Assembly (NCBI RefSeq): GCF_001541345.2
Contig: NZ_LMVL02000002.1
Location: forward strand, 310,001-374,000
Direction: 5' to 3'
DNA length: 64,000 nt
Source: Gillisella vitis
GTDB taxonomy: Bacteria > Pseudomonadota > Alphaproteobacteria > Rhizobiales > Rhizobiaceae
A program made the position numbers and the translations under genes. Shown piece after piece: positions 37,418 through 46,567 of this stretch. Position 1 is the stretch's first letter. Every line of letters begins with the position of its first letter. The notes below the pieces were generated by a model, which made no database searches, had not been told where the DNA came from, and saw nothing but the letters and a program-made list of their open reading frames with translations.

Positions 37418-37684
37418 ATGGCCAATACTACATCGGCGAAGAAGGCGACCCGCAAGATCGCTCGCCGCACCGCAATCAACAAGAGCCGCCGTACGCGCGT
37501 TCGCAACTTTGTCCGCAAGGTTGAAGAAGCCATCGCTTCTGGCGATCAGGCACTGGCCGCAGCTGCATTGAAGGCTGCCCAGCCTGAACTGCACCGCGCT
37601 GCTTCCAAGGGCGTTGTTCACGCCAACACCGCGTCGCGCAAGATTTCGCGTCTTGCCAGCCGCGTTAAGGCGCTCGCCGCCTAA
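37418..37684 (+). CDS. rpsT: 30S ribosomal protein S20
   Basis: 88 residues, very rich in Lys, Arg and Ala, as expected for S20, which binds 16S rRNA early in assembly. It begins [18 protein letters not shown] and ends [16 protein letters not shown] stronger-than-usual GAGAGG lies before the ATG. The upstream in-frame extension to 37346 is rejected. A clear terminator follows. The rpsT-dnaA order is common in Rhizobiales. Confidence 0.98.
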
Positions 37685-37711
37685 TTTTCGTCGAAAATTA
37701 ACATTTTGATC

Positions 37712-37736
37712 AGCCTGGCTTTTTAGCCGGGCTTTT
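37712..37736 (+). terminator. rho-independent terminator of rpsT
   Basis: AGCCTGGCT and AGCCGGGCT form a 9-bp stem with one G-T pair and a TTTT loop, ending in TTTT. It begins 28 bases past the rpsT stop. Confidence 0.88.
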
Positions 37737-37786
37737 CGTGTTTTGATATTTTTCTCACTTCATCACTATTGCACGTTACGGTTTCA

Positions 37787-37802
37787 TGTCACTCCAGTGA
37801 CA
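37787..37802. promoter_or_regulatory. operator-like palindrome in the rpsT-dnaA gap
   Basis: TGTCACTCCAGTGACA is a perfect 7-bp inverted repeat around CC. It lies 51 bases past the rpsT terminator. The size fits a dimeric repressor site, but no cognate regulator can be named. A chance palindrome is possible. Confidence 0.35.
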
Positions 37803-37885
37803 CGATATTCCTTTTTAGATCAATGACTTGCCGGAGGTTCTCCGTCTTGGATGATCTTTCCTTTACGGCAGGACTGTGCGATTTT

Positions 37886-38011
37886 GAGTCAAGTGATTTT
37901 TTTATTTTCAGGCAATATCAGGGCTTGCAATGATGGAGCCCACCAAACTCCTTGATTCAAAAGCGATTCTTTTTTGGCTTTTGTGCTGCGAGAAACTTCC
38001 GGGACGGAGTC
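37886..38011. promoter_or_regulatory. cluster of four GANTC (CcrM methylation) sites upstream of dnaA
   Basis: GAGTC at 37886-37890, GATTC at 37954-37958, GATTC at 37965-37969 and GAGTC at 38007-38011. GANTC is the target of the cell-cycle methylase CcrM in alphaproteobacteria. Chance would give about one site per 256 bases, so four in 126 bases is a clear excess. In Caulobacter the methylation state of the dnaA promoter affects its activity; the same is inferred here. Confidence 0.55.
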
Positions 38012-38593
38012 AATGGCGTGCTGTTAATTTTAGGTAAAATTCATTGTTGATCTCGGCATTCGATCCTGCCTAAATGCATTTCAAGAGAGGTGCGGATCTT
38101 GGCTCCTGTCGGAAAGACACAAGCTGCAAAAGCTGGTTTTTCTGAAAATCCTCTCGGGGCGGAACGGCTCAGTTTCGTTTCATCATACATTGGTTCTCAT
38201 ACGGAACTCGTTTCCATTTCAGGAAACGGGAGTTGGAGTTTGTGTGTCCGGCTTAAGTTGGAAGCATCCTATTTAAATTTCGGAATAAGAGAGGGAAAGA
38301 CTGGCCCGACATAAACGAGGATGAAGGGCCTTGAACGAAATACCTGTGTCATAACGGCATATGCTCATTCCCTGCTGCATTAAATTAGGCAATGCGGATT
38401 GAGGAGCTCCATTTGGCAGATATGATGATCAGCATGGTTTGCGTTCTTTAAGACGCAGGCTGCTGTGAGAATGCATGATGGTGAATGCCTGACGAGACCG
38501 GTGTCCTTACGAGGGGACGTCGGTGTTGGAAGTCTCAGGCAGTCAAATGCAAGAACTTGAAGCGTCGGCCAGCAATGGCAACTGGCCGGCACA

Positions 38594-38602
38594 TGTGGAC
38601 AA
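38594..38602. promoter_or_regulatory. DnaA-box-like site before dnaA
   Basis: TGTGGACAA differs by one base from the complement of the DnaA box TTATCCACA. It ends 15 bases before the chosen dnaA start codon, where bound DnaA could block its own expression. One site with one mismatch is weak evidence. Confidence 0.35.
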
Positions 38603-38617
38603 TTGGAAGGCGGCGAG

Positions 38618-40192
38618 ATGCAGATGAAGATGGTAACGGCAAGTGCGGCAGCCAGTGGGGACGAGGCGCGCACGATCGATCAGGCCGTTAGCCCTGACGC
38701 GACAGGCGGCCCAAATGCGGTGGTAGACGATACGGTGGCAGGCGATGAAGTTCGATACGATGCGCTATTCGAGCGGTTCAGTGCCCGGCTGAGGGCCCAG
38801 GTCGGCCCGGATGTGTTTGCCAGCTGGTTTGGTCGGCTGAAACTGCATTCTTCCTCGAAGAGCGTTATTCGGCTCAGCGTACCGACGACCTTTCTGAAGT
38901 CCTGGATCAACAATCGTTACCTCGATCTGATTACCTCGATTTTCCAGGCGGAAGATGCCAGCATCCTGAAGATCGAAATCCTGGTGCGCAGCGCCAGCCG
39001 CAATAGCCGGACACCGGTTGTCGAAGAGCGGACCGTCGAGCCTTCCCTGTCGTCCTCCCAGAAGCGTCAGGTGCCACAGAGCATTGGCCAGATGGCTCCT
39101 GCTATCGCCAATGCCGCAGCGCCGCAGCGCGCTCCCGTACAGGGACCGTTGTTCGGTTCGCCGCTCGACAGCCGCTACACGTTTGACGGTTTTGTTGAAG
39201 GCGCCTCCAACCGGGTTGCCGTTGCCGCCGCCAAGACCATTGCCGAAGCCGGTGCAGGCGCCGTGCGCTTCAATCCGTTGTTCATCCATTCGTCGGTCGG
39301 TCTGGGCAAGACGCATTTGCTCCAGGCGATCGCCAATGCCGCCATCCATAGCCCTCGGGCGCCGCGCGTCGTCTATCTGACGGCGGAATATTTCATGTGG
39401 CGCTTTGCCACGGCCATCCGCGACAACGATGCCCTGACCCTGAAGGACTCGCTGCGCAATATCGACCTGCTGATCATCGACGACATGCAGTTCCTGCAGG
39501 GCAAGACCATTCAGCACGAATTCTGCCATTTGCTGAACATGCTGCTCGACAGCGCCAAGCAGGTTGTCGTGGCCGCCGACCGGGCTCCGTGGGAGCTGGA
39601 ATCGCTTGATCAGCGCGTTCGCTCGCGTCTGCAAGGTGGCGTTGCCATCGAGATGGAAGCACCTGATTACGACATGCGCCTGGACATGCTGAAGACAAGA
39701 TTGGCACTGGCCAAGAAAGAAGATCCGAGCCTGGAAATTCCAGCCGAGATCATCGCCCATGTCGCCCGCAATGTCGCCAGCTCCGGCCGCGATCTGGAAG
39801 GCGCGTTCAACCAGCTGCTGTTCCGCCGCTCGTTCGAAGCCAATATGACCATCGAGCGCGTCGATGAGCTGCTGGCCCATCTGGTCGGTGCTGCCGAGCA
39901 GAAGCGGGTGCGTATCGAAGACATTCAGCGCGTTGTTGCCCGCCATTACAATGTCTCGCGCCAGGAACTGGTGTCCAACCGCCGCACCCGGGTCATCGTC
40001 AAGCCGCGCCAGATCGCCATGTATCTGTCCAAGACCCTGACGCCCCGGTCGTTCCCGGAAATCGGCCGTCGTTTCGGTGGCCGCGATCACACCACGGTGC
40101 TGCATGCCGTGCGCAAGATCGAGGAACTGATTTCCGGCGACCAGAAATTGTCGCAGGAGATCGAGCTGCTGCGCCGCCTTATCAACGAGTAA
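38618..40192 (+). CDS. dnaA: chromosomal replication initiator protein DnaA
   Basis: 524 residues from the ATG at 38618. DnaA binds DnaA boxes at oriC and opens the origin. Domain I (about 40-110, [25 protein letters not shown]), a flexible domain II rich in Ser, Pro and Gln, the AAA+ domain III with Walker A SVGLGKT at 226-232 and Walker [11 protein letters not shown], and domain IV ending with the DNA-binding signature [15 protein letters not shown]. Sensor II arginine lies in [15 protein letters not shown]. The GGAAGG site before 38618 supports this ATG; the TTG at 38603 and the ATG at 38624 are alternatives. The N-terminal 40 residues are acidic and poorly conserved. It is monocistronic. 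Confidence 0.98.
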   Translation: MQMKMVTASAAASGDEARTIDQAVSPDATGGPNAVVDDTVAGDEVRYDALFERFSARLRAQVGPDVFASWFGRLKLHSSSKSVIRLSVPTTFLKSWINNRYLDLITSIFQAEDASILKIEILVRSASRNSRTPVVEERTVEPSLSSSQKRQVPQSIGQMAPAIANAAAPQRAPVQGPLFGSPLDSRYTFDGFVEGASNRVAVAAAKTIAEAGAGAVRFNPLFIHSSVGLGKTHLLQAIANAAIHSPRAPRVVYLTAEYFMWRFATAIRDNDALTLKDSLRNIDLLIIDDMQFLQGKTIQHEFCHLLNMLLDSAKQVVVAADRAPWELESLDQRVRSRLQGGVAIEMEAPDYDMRLDMLKTRLALAKKEDPSLEIPAEIIAHVARNVASSGRDLEGAFNQLLFRRSFEANMTIERVDELLAHLVGAAEQKRVRIEDIQRVVARHYNVSRQELVSNRRTRVIVKPRQIAMYLSKTLTPRSFPEIGRRFGGRDHTTVLHAVRKIEELISGDQKLSQEIELLRRLINE

Positions 40193-40240
40193 TCGGACCG
40201 TCGCCTCTCCTTGTTCGGCCCGCCACAGTTTTGTAGATCG

Positions 40241-40278
40241 CAGCGCCATTTGTCATCACCGACGAATGGCGCTGTTTT
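40241..40278 (+). terminator. rho-independent terminator of dnaA
   Basis: CAGCGCCATT and AATGGCGCTG form a perfect 10-bp stem with a 14-base loop, followed by TTTTCGTG. It starts 48 bases past the dnaA stop. Confidence 0.9.
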
Positions 40279-40389
40279 CGTGTTCTTGACAGAGCGGACG
40301 CGGTTGGAAATCCGCAAGAAACGGGTGGCGGCTCTGTTCCAAACGAGCAATAACCATTTCCGATAAAGAGACATGGTGAGAGGCCGGTT

Positions 40390-41307
40390 ATGCAAAAACA
40401 GATGGGTGCCCAGGAATGGGCGATGCTGCTGGTGCTTTCGGTGCTATGGGGTGGCTCCTTTCTGTTCATCGGCATTCTGGTGAAGGTCTGGCCGCCGCTG
40501 ACCATCGTCACCGCCCGTGTGGCGCTTGCCGCCGCAGCGCTGTGGATTATTGTTCGTCTGTCGGGCCAGCCGGTGCCGCGCAGCGGTAAGGTCTGGCTTG
40601 CCTTCCTTGGCATGGGCCTTCTCAACAATGTTATTCCCTTCACCCTGATCGTCTGGGGCCAGACTCATATTCCGGTCGGGCTGGCGGCAATTTTCAACGC
40701 GACGACGCCGCTGTTCGGCGTGATCATCGCGCATTTTCTAACCGCCGATGAAAAGCTCACGGCCAACCGGCTGGCCGGTGTGCTCATCGGGGTTGCCGGT
40801 GTGGCGGTTATGATCGGTCCTGCCGTGCTTGGACATCTCGGCGCCGATCTCTGGGGCGAATTGGCCGTGATGCTGGCGGCACTTTCCTATGCCTTTGCTG
40901 GTCTGTTCGGGCGGCGCTTCAAGGCGATGGGACTAGCCCCTCTTTTGCCCGCCGCTGGGCAGGTGACGGCGGCTATGGTTGTCCTTCTGCCGATCACGCT
41001 GATGGTCGATGCCCCCTGGACCTTGCCCGTTCCCGGTCTCGACAGCATTGCGGCTCTACTGGGGCTGGCATTGCTATCCACCGCTGTCGGTTATGTGCTG
41101 TTTTTCCGGATATTGTCGACAGCCGGTGCGACCAACCTGATGCTGGTCACCATCCTCATTCCCCCCAGCGCCATCCTGCTGGGCGCGTTGGTGCTGGGAG
41201 ATCAGGTCGCCCCACGCCATCTGGCCGGCATGGTCTTCATCGCGCTCGGCCTTGCCGCCATCGATGGCAGGCTATGGCGTCGGCTTCGCCGGCGGGCGGT
41301 CGCCTGA
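40390..41307 (+). CDS. EamA/DMT-superfamily permease
   Basis: 305 residues with ten predicted membrane segments in two EamA repeats. The first repeat starts AMLLVLSVLWGGSFLFIGILV and contains the WGGSF motif; the second starts WGELAVMLAALSYAFAGLFGRRF near residue 156. Such drug/metabolite transporters usually export small metabolites or amino acids; the substrate cannot be predicted. The C-terminus is strongly basic (RLWRRLRRRAVA), consistent with a cytosolic end. It is convergent with the methyltransferase pseudogene. Confidence 0.92.
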   Translation: MQKQMGAQEWAMLLVLSVLWGGSFLFIGILVKVWPPLTIVTARVALAAAALWIIVRLSGQPVPRSGKVWLAFLGMGLLNNVIPFTLIVWGQTHIPVGLAAIFNATTPLFGVIIAHFLTADEKLTANRLAGVLIGVAGVAVMIGPAVLGHLGADLWGELAVMLAALSYAFAGLFGRRFKAMGLAPLLPAAGQVTAAMVVLLPITLMVDAPWTLPVPGLDSIAALLGLALLSTAVGYVLFFRILSTAGATNLMLVTILIPPSAILLGALVLGDQVAPRHLAGMVFIALGLAAIDGRLWRRLRRRAVA

Positions 41308-41327
41308 CCGCTGGGCCCTGCCTCGCC

Positions 41328-42067
41328 TCAGACGCTGGCGATCGCAATGATTTCCGGGCTGGTCGGCTCAAAGCTGCGGCCATCCCACCAGCCGAGCATC
41401 TCGATGGTCTTGAACCCGGCGGCCTTGAAGAGCTGTTCGATCTTGCTGCTGCTGGGGAAGCGCAGGCAACTGCGACTGATCCGCTGTTCACCTGTCTCCA
41501 GCAGCGTGAAGGTCGCGTCAAAGGTAACATGCTCCCCTTCGATCCTGTCGACCTGATAGAAAACCTCGACCGGGCCGATACCAGGCACCTGCGCTGTGTT
41601 GTGGGTTTTGGCTTTGGTCCATCCTTCCCAGGCGCGCAGCAGCGGATTGCGGCTCTCGATGATCATCTGTCCACCTGGCGCGAGATGGCGAAGGGCATTG
41701 GTGAGCGCCAGGAGGGTTTCTTGATCATCGAGAAAGACCTGAAAGACATGGCCGGTCATGATGATCAGGTCGAATTGCTCTCGATCGAGATCGAGATCGA
41801 AGACATTGGCGGCAATCCAGCGCACCAACCCTTCCTTGTCTTTGGCTTTTGCGAGAGCCAACATGCCTGGTGCGGGATCGATTCCTGTCACCTGATGGCC
41901 ACGTTTTGCCAGCCGGAGCGTCACCGAGCCTGTGCCGCAGCCGATATCGAGAATTCGGCAGGGCGTTTAGGATAGGCAGCGTAGAAATCCCCGTCTTCGC
42001 CATGACTGTTGAAGCTGTCATAGAAAACGGCCATGTCATGCAGCGCAAAGGCATCATCTACGGGCAT
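41328..42067 (-). pseudogene. class I SAM-dependent methyltransferase, frameshifted
   Basis: Two frames together give one methyltransferase of about 245 residues. The first frame, from the ATG at 42067, reads MPVDDAFALHDMAVFYDSFN through AAYPKRPAEF and then runs into a stop. The next frame supplies SAM motif I (ILDIGCGTGSVTLRLAKRG) and the rest to 41328 (IIMTGHVFQVFLDDQE; FYQVDRIEGEH; WWDGRSFEPTSPEI). The break falls at the GAATTC at 41951-41956, where one base appears to be missing. Internal starts in the second frame would lose the SAM-binding loop. It could be a true inactivation or a sequencing error. It lies 40 bases after hemW on the same strand. Confidence 0.85.
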
Positions 42068-42107
42068 TGACGCTTCTCCCTCTATCCTTGCGTCTGTTTA
42101 TGGTCCC

Positions 42108-43289
42108 TCAACAGGCGAGATCCGCCACGACGGCATCCAGAACCAGCATGCCTTTTGGGGTGCAGCGCAGCCGGGAATTGCCGAGACGTTCGATAAATCC
42201 GTGTTCCAGTAAAAACTGTTCGCGGACCGGGTCTGGATCGCGGCCGGACAATTGCTGCCAGCGGGCGAGATCGACGCCTTCGCGCAGCCTGAGACCCATC
42301 AGCAGCAATTCGTCGGCCTGTTCTTCCGAACCCAGCGCGTCCTGGACGACCATGCCGTGGCCGGTCTGTTCGACCGCCGAAAGCCAGGTTTCCGGGTGCT
42401 TTTCAGTCGCAGTCGCCAGTTTTTCATGGCCCTGTGTCAGCCGTCCATGGGCGCCGGGGCCAATACCGGCATAATCGCCATAACGCCAATAGGTCAGGTT
42501 GTGACGGCTCTCGGCGCCGGGCCGCGCATGGTTGGAAACCTCATAGGCGGGCAGGCCTTCGCGCTCGGTGATCTCCTGCGTTGCCTCGTAGAGTTGGGCC
42601 GCGTGTTCTTCATCCGGGGTAATGATCTTGCCGGCCTTGTGCAGGCCGAAGAACGGCGTGCCTTCCTCGATGGTCAACTGATAGAGTGACAGATGGTCGA
42701 CCGCATAGGAGATCGCCAGCTTCAGTTCGGCATCCCAATCGGCAATCGTCTGATTGGGACGGGCATAAATCAGGTCGAAGGACATGCGCGGGAAAATCTC
42801 GCGCGCCAGCCGGACGGCTTTCAGCGCATCCTCGACTGAATGCATCCGGCCCAGAAATTTCAGATCGGCATCGTTGAGCGCCTGCACGCCAAGCGACACC
42901 CGGTTGACGCCAGCCGACCGGTAGCCCCGAAACCGTTCGGCTTCGACGCTGGTCGGGTTGGCTTCCATGGTGATCTCGATGCCGCGCGGCACGGTCCAAT
43001 GGCGGGCGATTCCATCCAGGATGGCGCCGACCGTAGCTGGATCCATCAGCGACGGCGTACCGCCGCCGAGGAAGACGCTGGTGACGGTCTTCGGGCCGCT
43101 CATGGCCCGCATCGTCTCCATTTCCTTCAGGAAGGCTGCCGTGAAGCGAGGCTGGTCGATCTTCTGGTGGCGAACATGGCTGTTGAAGTCACAATAGGGG
43201 CATTTGGCCGCGCAGAACGGCCAGTGAATATAGATGCCAAAGCCCGGTTCGCCGGTGTCTGGAAGGAGAAGCGACGTTGGCTCGGCCAT
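42108..43289 (-). CDS. hemW: radical SAM protein HemW (heme chaperone)
   Basis: 393 residues. HemW resembles oxygen-independent coproporphyrinogen oxidase HemN but acts as a heme chaperone. The iron-sulfur motif is C26-x3-C30-x2-C33 in PFCAAKCPYCDFNSH. Further blocks: SVFLGGGTPSLM, EITMEANPTSVE, GVNRVSLGVQALND, SFDLIYARPNQT and the C-terminal winged-helix HemN_C domain (LLMGLRLREGVDL). The HemN-specific extra N-terminal residues are absent, as expected for HemW. It lies six bases after rdgB. Confidence 0.95.
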   Translation of the reverse strand: MAEPTSLLLPDTGEPGFGIYIHWPFCAAKCPYCDFNSHVRHQKIDQPRFTAAFLKEMETMRAMSGPKTVTSVFLGGGTPSLMDPATVGAILDGIARHWTVPRGIEITMEANPTSVEAERFRGYRSAGVNRVSLGVQALNDADLKFLGRMHSVEDALKAVRLAREIFPRMSFDLIYARPNQTIADWDAELKLAISYAVDHLSLYQLTIEEGTPFFGLHKAGKIITPDEEHAAQLYEATQEITEREGLPAYEVSNHARPGAESRHNLTYWRYGDYAGIGPGAHGRLTQGHEKLATATEKHPETWLSAVEQTGHGMVVQDALGSEEQADELLLMGLRLREGVDLARWQQLSGRDPDPVREQFLLEHGFIERLGNSRLRCTPKGMLVLDAVVADLAC

Positions 43290-43295
43290 AAATCC

Positions 43296-43943
43296 TCAGG
43301 CGTTCAGGCAGGTTTCGACGAAAAGCTTGAAAGCGCGTGCCCGGTGCGACAGCGCTTGCACATCGCCCGGCTTCCATCCGTGTTTTTCTTCCGAGGTCAT
43401 TTCGCCGAACGTGGTCGAGAATCCTTCTGGCTGGAAGACCGGATCGTATCCGAAGCCGGATGTGCCGCGGGGCGGCCAGGCGACCACACCTTCTACTTCA
43501 CCTCGGAAAAACTCGGTATGGCCATCGGGCCAGCCCAGACACAGCACGCTGACAAAACGAGCCGTCCGGCTCTCCGGCGTCACCGCGCCTTTTTCGTGCA
43601 AGGCATGCTCGACCTTTTCCATCGCCATGGCAAAATCGCGGCTGCCATCCTCGCGCTCGGCCCAATTGGCGGTATAGACGCCCGGCGCGCCATCCAAGGC
43701 ATCGATGACCAGACCGGAATCGTCCGACAGCGCCGGCAGGCCGGAGGCTTTGGCCGAAGCCAGGGCCTTGATGGCAGCGTTTTCTTCGAATGTCGTGCCG
43801 GTTTCGTCCGGCTCGATAAAGCCGAGTTCCTTGGCCGATTTGGCAGCAAAGCCGAAGGGACCGATCAGGTCGGCAATTTCAGCGATCTTGCCGGCATTAT
43901 GGCTGGCGACGACAATGGTTCTGGTCTCGAGTTTGCGCATCAT
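43296..43943 (-). CDS. rdgB: XTP/dITP diphosphatase (RdgB/HAM1)
   Basis: 215 residues. RdgB hydrolyses non-canonical purine triphosphates (dITP, XTP), keeping them out of DNA and RNA. Substrate loop [50 protein letters not shown] with the catalytic Asp, and [10 protein letters not shown] are all present. Two ATG codons stand in tandem at 43943 and 43940; either may be used. It lies between hemW and a VOC-family gene, all on the minus strand. Confidence 0.96.
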   Translation of the reverse strand: MMRKLETRTIVVASHNAGKIAEIADLIGPFGFAAKSAKELGFIEPDETGTTFEENAAIKALASAKASGLPALSDDSGLVIDALDGAPGVYTANWAEREDGSRDFAMAMEKVEHALHEKGAVTPESRTARFVSVLCLGWPDGHTEFFRGEVEGVVAWPPRGTSGFGYDPVFQPEGFSTTFGEMTSEEKHGWKPGDVQALSHRARAFKLFVETCLNA

Positions 43944-43949
43944 CCGATC

Positions 43950-44366
43950 CTATTCAATCTGCCAAAGCCGGGCTTCGGCGCATTCCAGACTATTGCCCGC
44001 TGGATCGCGGAAATAAATCGAACGCGCACCATTCGGCCAGAGAAAATCGGCCTCAATGGCGACGCCATGGCTTAGCAGCCGTGACGCCATGCCATCCATT
44101 GCCGCACCGTCCATCCGAAAGCAGGCATGACCTGGCCCGACGGCACCATGGGCTGGCACCGGCAGGGCGCCAGGTTCTGCGGGTTTGACGGTTTCTACTG
44201 CATTAAACAGCAGCAGAACGCCCGGCCCACAGCGCAGGAACACATGACGCCCCGGCTGGCTGACAATCACCTCAAGGCCGAGCAGCCCGGCATAGAAACG
44301 CTCTGCCGCGTCGAGATCATCGACATACAGTGAGGTTTCCAGAATGCCTTCAATGCTTGTGGCCAT
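43950..44366 (-). CDS. VOC superfamily (glyoxalase/bleomycin-resistance-like) protein
   Basis: 138 residues, two beta-alpha-beta-beta-beta modules. Conserved stretches: LETSLYVDDLDAAERFYAGLLGLEV near the start and HACFRMDGAAMDGMASRLLSHG, then the closing SIYFRDPAGNSLECAE with the terminal metal-ligand Glu. The family includes glyoxalase I, fosfomycin-resistance enzymes and extradiol dioxygenases; the present one cannot be placed. It sits between rdgB (six bases) and rph (12 bases), interrupting a pair that is usually adjacent in relatives. Confidence 0.9.
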   Translation of the reverse strand: MATSIEGILETSLYVDDLDAAERFYAGLLGLEVIVSQPGRHVFLRCGPGVLLLFNAVETVKPAEPGALPVPAHGAVGPGHACFRMDGAAMDGMASRLLSHGVAIEADFLWPNGARSIYFRDPAGNSLECAEARLWQIE

Positions 44367-44378
44367 GTGATGCTCTCT

Positions 44379-45098
44379 TTATCCGGCAATCGCCTGTTTT
44401 TGCAGGTCGACCAATTCGGCAATGCCGGTCTGGGCAAGGCCAAGCAGGGTCAGGAATTCCTCCTGGCTGAACGGTTTGCCTTCGGCGGTGCCCTGGATCT
44501 CGACAATGCCGCCTGTGCCGGTCATGACGAAATTGGCATCGGTTTCGGCGGCAGAGTCCTCCAGGTAATCCAGGTCGATCACGGGCTGGGCGGCGAAAAT
44601 ACCGCAGGAAATCGCCGCGACATGATCCTTCAGCACCCGGTCTACCTTGATGATATTGCGCGATTCCATCCATTTCAGGCAATCGTGCAAGGCAATCCAT
44701 GCGCCGGTAATCGAGGCTGTGCGGGTGCCGCCATCAGCCTGGATCACATCGCAATCGAGCGAGATCTGCCGTTCGCCCAAGGCTTCCAGATCGACCACGG
44801 CGCGCAGCGAACGACCGATCAGCCGCTGGATTTCCTGGGTGCGGCCGCTTTGCTTGCCGGAGGATGCTTCGCGCTTCATCCGCTCGCCGGTGGCGCGCGG
44901 CAACATGCCGTATTCTGCCGTCACCCAGCCCTTGCCGGTGTTACGCAGCCAGGGCGGAGTGCGGTCCTCAAGGCTTGCCGTGCACAGGACATGAGTATCG
45001 CCAAACTTGACGAGACAGGAGCCTTCGGCGTGTTTGGAAAAATTGCGCTCGAACGATATCTTGCGCATCTGGTCGGTTTTTCTGCCTGAAGGTCGCAT
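44379..45098 (-). CDS. rph: ribonuclease PH
   Basis: 239 residues, standard length. RNase PH trims the 3' ends of tRNA precursors phosphorolytically. It begins [20 protein letters not shown] and contains [59 protein letters not shown] and the phosphate-site [26 protein letters not shown] precedes the ATG at 45098; the 14-residue extension is rejected. It is divergent from hrcA and is the first gene of the rph / VOC / rdgB / hemW run. Confidence 0.97.
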   Translation of the reverse strand: MRPSGRKTDQMRKISFERNFSKHAEGSCLVKFGDTHVLCTASLEDRTPPWLRNTGKGWVTAEYGMLPRATGERMKREASSGKQSGRTQEIQRLIGRSLRAVVDLEALGERQISLDCDVIQADGGTRTASITGAWIALHDCLKWMESRNIIKVDRVLKDHVAAISCGIFAAQPVIDLDYLEDSAAETDANFVMTGTGGIVEIQGTAEGKPFSQEEFLTLLGLAQTGIAELVDLQKQAIAG

Positions 45099-45376
45099 TC
45101 CCGTCTCCTCGGTCGAGCAGCCACTTGGTTGGCATACCAACCTTTGTCCGCTTTTTTTGTTTCAATGCCCGTCTGGGCCGTTCTGGGCAGATCTGGCCCG
45201 GAAATCTGTCCGGGACATTTCCAGTCCTGCTTGGCGTCCTGGCTGCCTTCTACGAGTGGTTTGACGGTTTTGCAAAGGAAAAGCCGGTATGGGGTGCTCA
45301 AACCGGCGCTTCCTCACCAAAAGCCGTTGTGATTGGTCAATCAGCGGCTATATTAAGAACAGGTGCAGCAGCAAAC

Positions 45377-46468
45377 ATGAGCGAAATGGGGAAAAACCCA
45401 ATTACCGCAGGCGATGTGTCAATGGCACTGGATGAGCGATCCAGGGAGATCTTTCGCCGCATTGTCGAGACCTATCTGGAATCCGGTGAACCGCTTGGCT
45501 CGCGCAATCTGTCGCGTATTTTGCCGATGTCGCTGTCGCCCGCCTCTGTGCGCAATGTGATGAGCGACCTGGAAGAGCTGGGTCTGATCTACTCACCCCA
45601 TATCAGCGCCGGGCGCTTGCCGACCCAGACGGGGCTGCGGTTCTTCGTCGATGCCTTCATGCAGGTCGGTCGCCTGTCGGAGCAAGATCGCGGCTCGATC
45701 GAGCGGCAGATGCGCTCCTCGGAAGACCAGCCGATGGAGACGCTCTACAACGAAGCCAGCCGTATGCTGTCTGGCCTGTCGCGTGGTGCGGGCCTGGTGG
45801 TGGCAGCGAAATCCGATCCGGTGCTGAAGCATGTCGAATTCATCCGGCTTGAACCGACCAAGGCACTGGCAGTGCTGGTTGGCGAGTTTAACCAGGTCGA
45901 AAACCGGATCATCGAACTCCCGGCGGGCATCACCGCGTCGCAACTGACCGAGGCGGCCAATTTCCTCAATGCGCATCTGTCCGGCCAGACGCTGCATGAA
46001 GTGCGTGGCCAGTTGGTGCAGTTGAAGGATCAGGTGGCCAGTGAGCTGGATGTGCTGTCGCAGGATCTCGTGCAGCGTGGGCTGGCGGTCTGGTCCGGTG
46101 GCGAGGGCGATAAGCCAACCCGGCTGATCGTGCGTGGTCGCGCCAATCTGCTGGAAGGTCTGGCTGGTGTCGAGGATGTCGACCGACTGCGGCTGTTGTT
46201 TGACGATCTGGAGCGCAAGGAAAGCCTGATCGAGATCCTTAATCTGGCGGAAAGCGGGCCAGGAGTCAGAATTTTTATTGGTTCGGAGAACAAGCTGTTT
46301 TCGCTCTCCGGGTCATCGCTGATTGTCGCGCCCTATCGCGACGGCGACGACCGGATTGTCGGCGCCGTCGGCGTGATCGGTCCGACGCGGCTCAACTATT
46401 CCCGTATCGTGCCGATGGTGGATTATACCGCCCAAGTGATGGCGAAGATGACCCGCAGCGGCCACTGA
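45377..46468 (+). CDS. hrcA: heat-inducible transcription repressor HrcA
   Basis: 363 residues. HrcA represses groESL-type operons by binding CIRCE elements and is inactivated by heat. The N-terminal winged helix covers about residues 15-95 ([31 protein letters not shown] ... [25 protein letters not shown]). The GAF-like core and the C-terminal [35 protein letters not shown] are typical. The ATG at 45377 is supported by the family start; an in-frame upstream stretch to 45125 is not conserved. No CIRCE sequence was seen in the 278-base gap to rph. grpE follows after 99 bases. Confidence 0.95.
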   Translation: MSEMGKNPITAGDVSMALDERSREIFRRIVETYLESGEPLGSRNLSRILPMSLSPASVRNVMSDLEELGLIYSPHISAGRLPTQTGLRFFVDAFMQVGRLSEQDRGSIERQMRSSEDQPMETLYNEASRMLSGLSRGAGLVVAAKSDPVLKHVEFIRLEPTKALAVLVGEFNQVENRIIELPAGITASQLTEAANFLNAHLSGQTLHEVRGQLVQLKDQVASELDVLSQDLVQRGLAVWSGGEGDKPTRLIVRGRANLLEGLAGVEDVDRLRLLFDDLERKESLIEILNLAESGPGVRIFIGSENKLFSLSGSSLIVAPYRDGDDRIVGAVGVIGPTRLNYSRIVPMVDYTAQVMAKMTRSGH

Positions 46469-46502
46469 CCTCTACAACACCACATGAGATCATCACTCGA
46501 CC

Positions 46503-46529
46503 CTTGATTTTTTGCCGCCGAACCCTGAT
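46503..46529 (+). promoter_or_regulatory. possible RpoH heat-shock promoter of grpE
   Basis: CTTGAT at 46503-46508 and CCTGAT at 46524-46529 are spaced by 15 bases. They resemble the alphaproteobacterial RpoH consensus (CTTGAA, then CCANAT or CYTAT types) with a mismatch in each box. The distance to the grpE ATG is 38 bases. The match is only fair. Confidence 0.35.
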
Positions 46530-46567
46530 ATCGGGGCCGGACGAGAAACAGTATTTCGGAGAACGTC

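Larger units (their letters stand above)
37737..38617 (+). other. long AT-rich leader upstream of dnaA
   Basis: About 880 bases without a convincing gene. It is richer in A and T than its surroundings and holds the palindrome at 37787, four GANTC sites at 37886-38011 and a DnaA-box-like site just before dnaA. A 74-codon frame (38090-38314, GTG start) has no proper ribosome site and no recognisable protein. The region most probably carries the dnaA promoter and its control sites. Confidence 0.65.

Noticed and set aside
38090..38314. 74-codon frame in the dnaA leader
   Set aside because: GTG start with AGAG directly against it, no homologous pattern, and an AT-rich regulatory setting.
37685..38617. 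Chromosomal origin of replication near dnaA
   Set aside because: Only one weak DnaA box and no box cluster or AT-rich unwinding repeats; in Rhizobiales oriC usually lies near hemE, not at dnaA.
38765..40249. 494-codon minus frame opposite dnaA
   Set aside because: Perfect antisense shadow of dnaA with no recognisable domain; dnaA itself is certain.
45099..45376. CIRCE operator before hrcA
   Set aside because: No TTAGCACTC / GAGTGCTAA inverted repeat is present in the gap.
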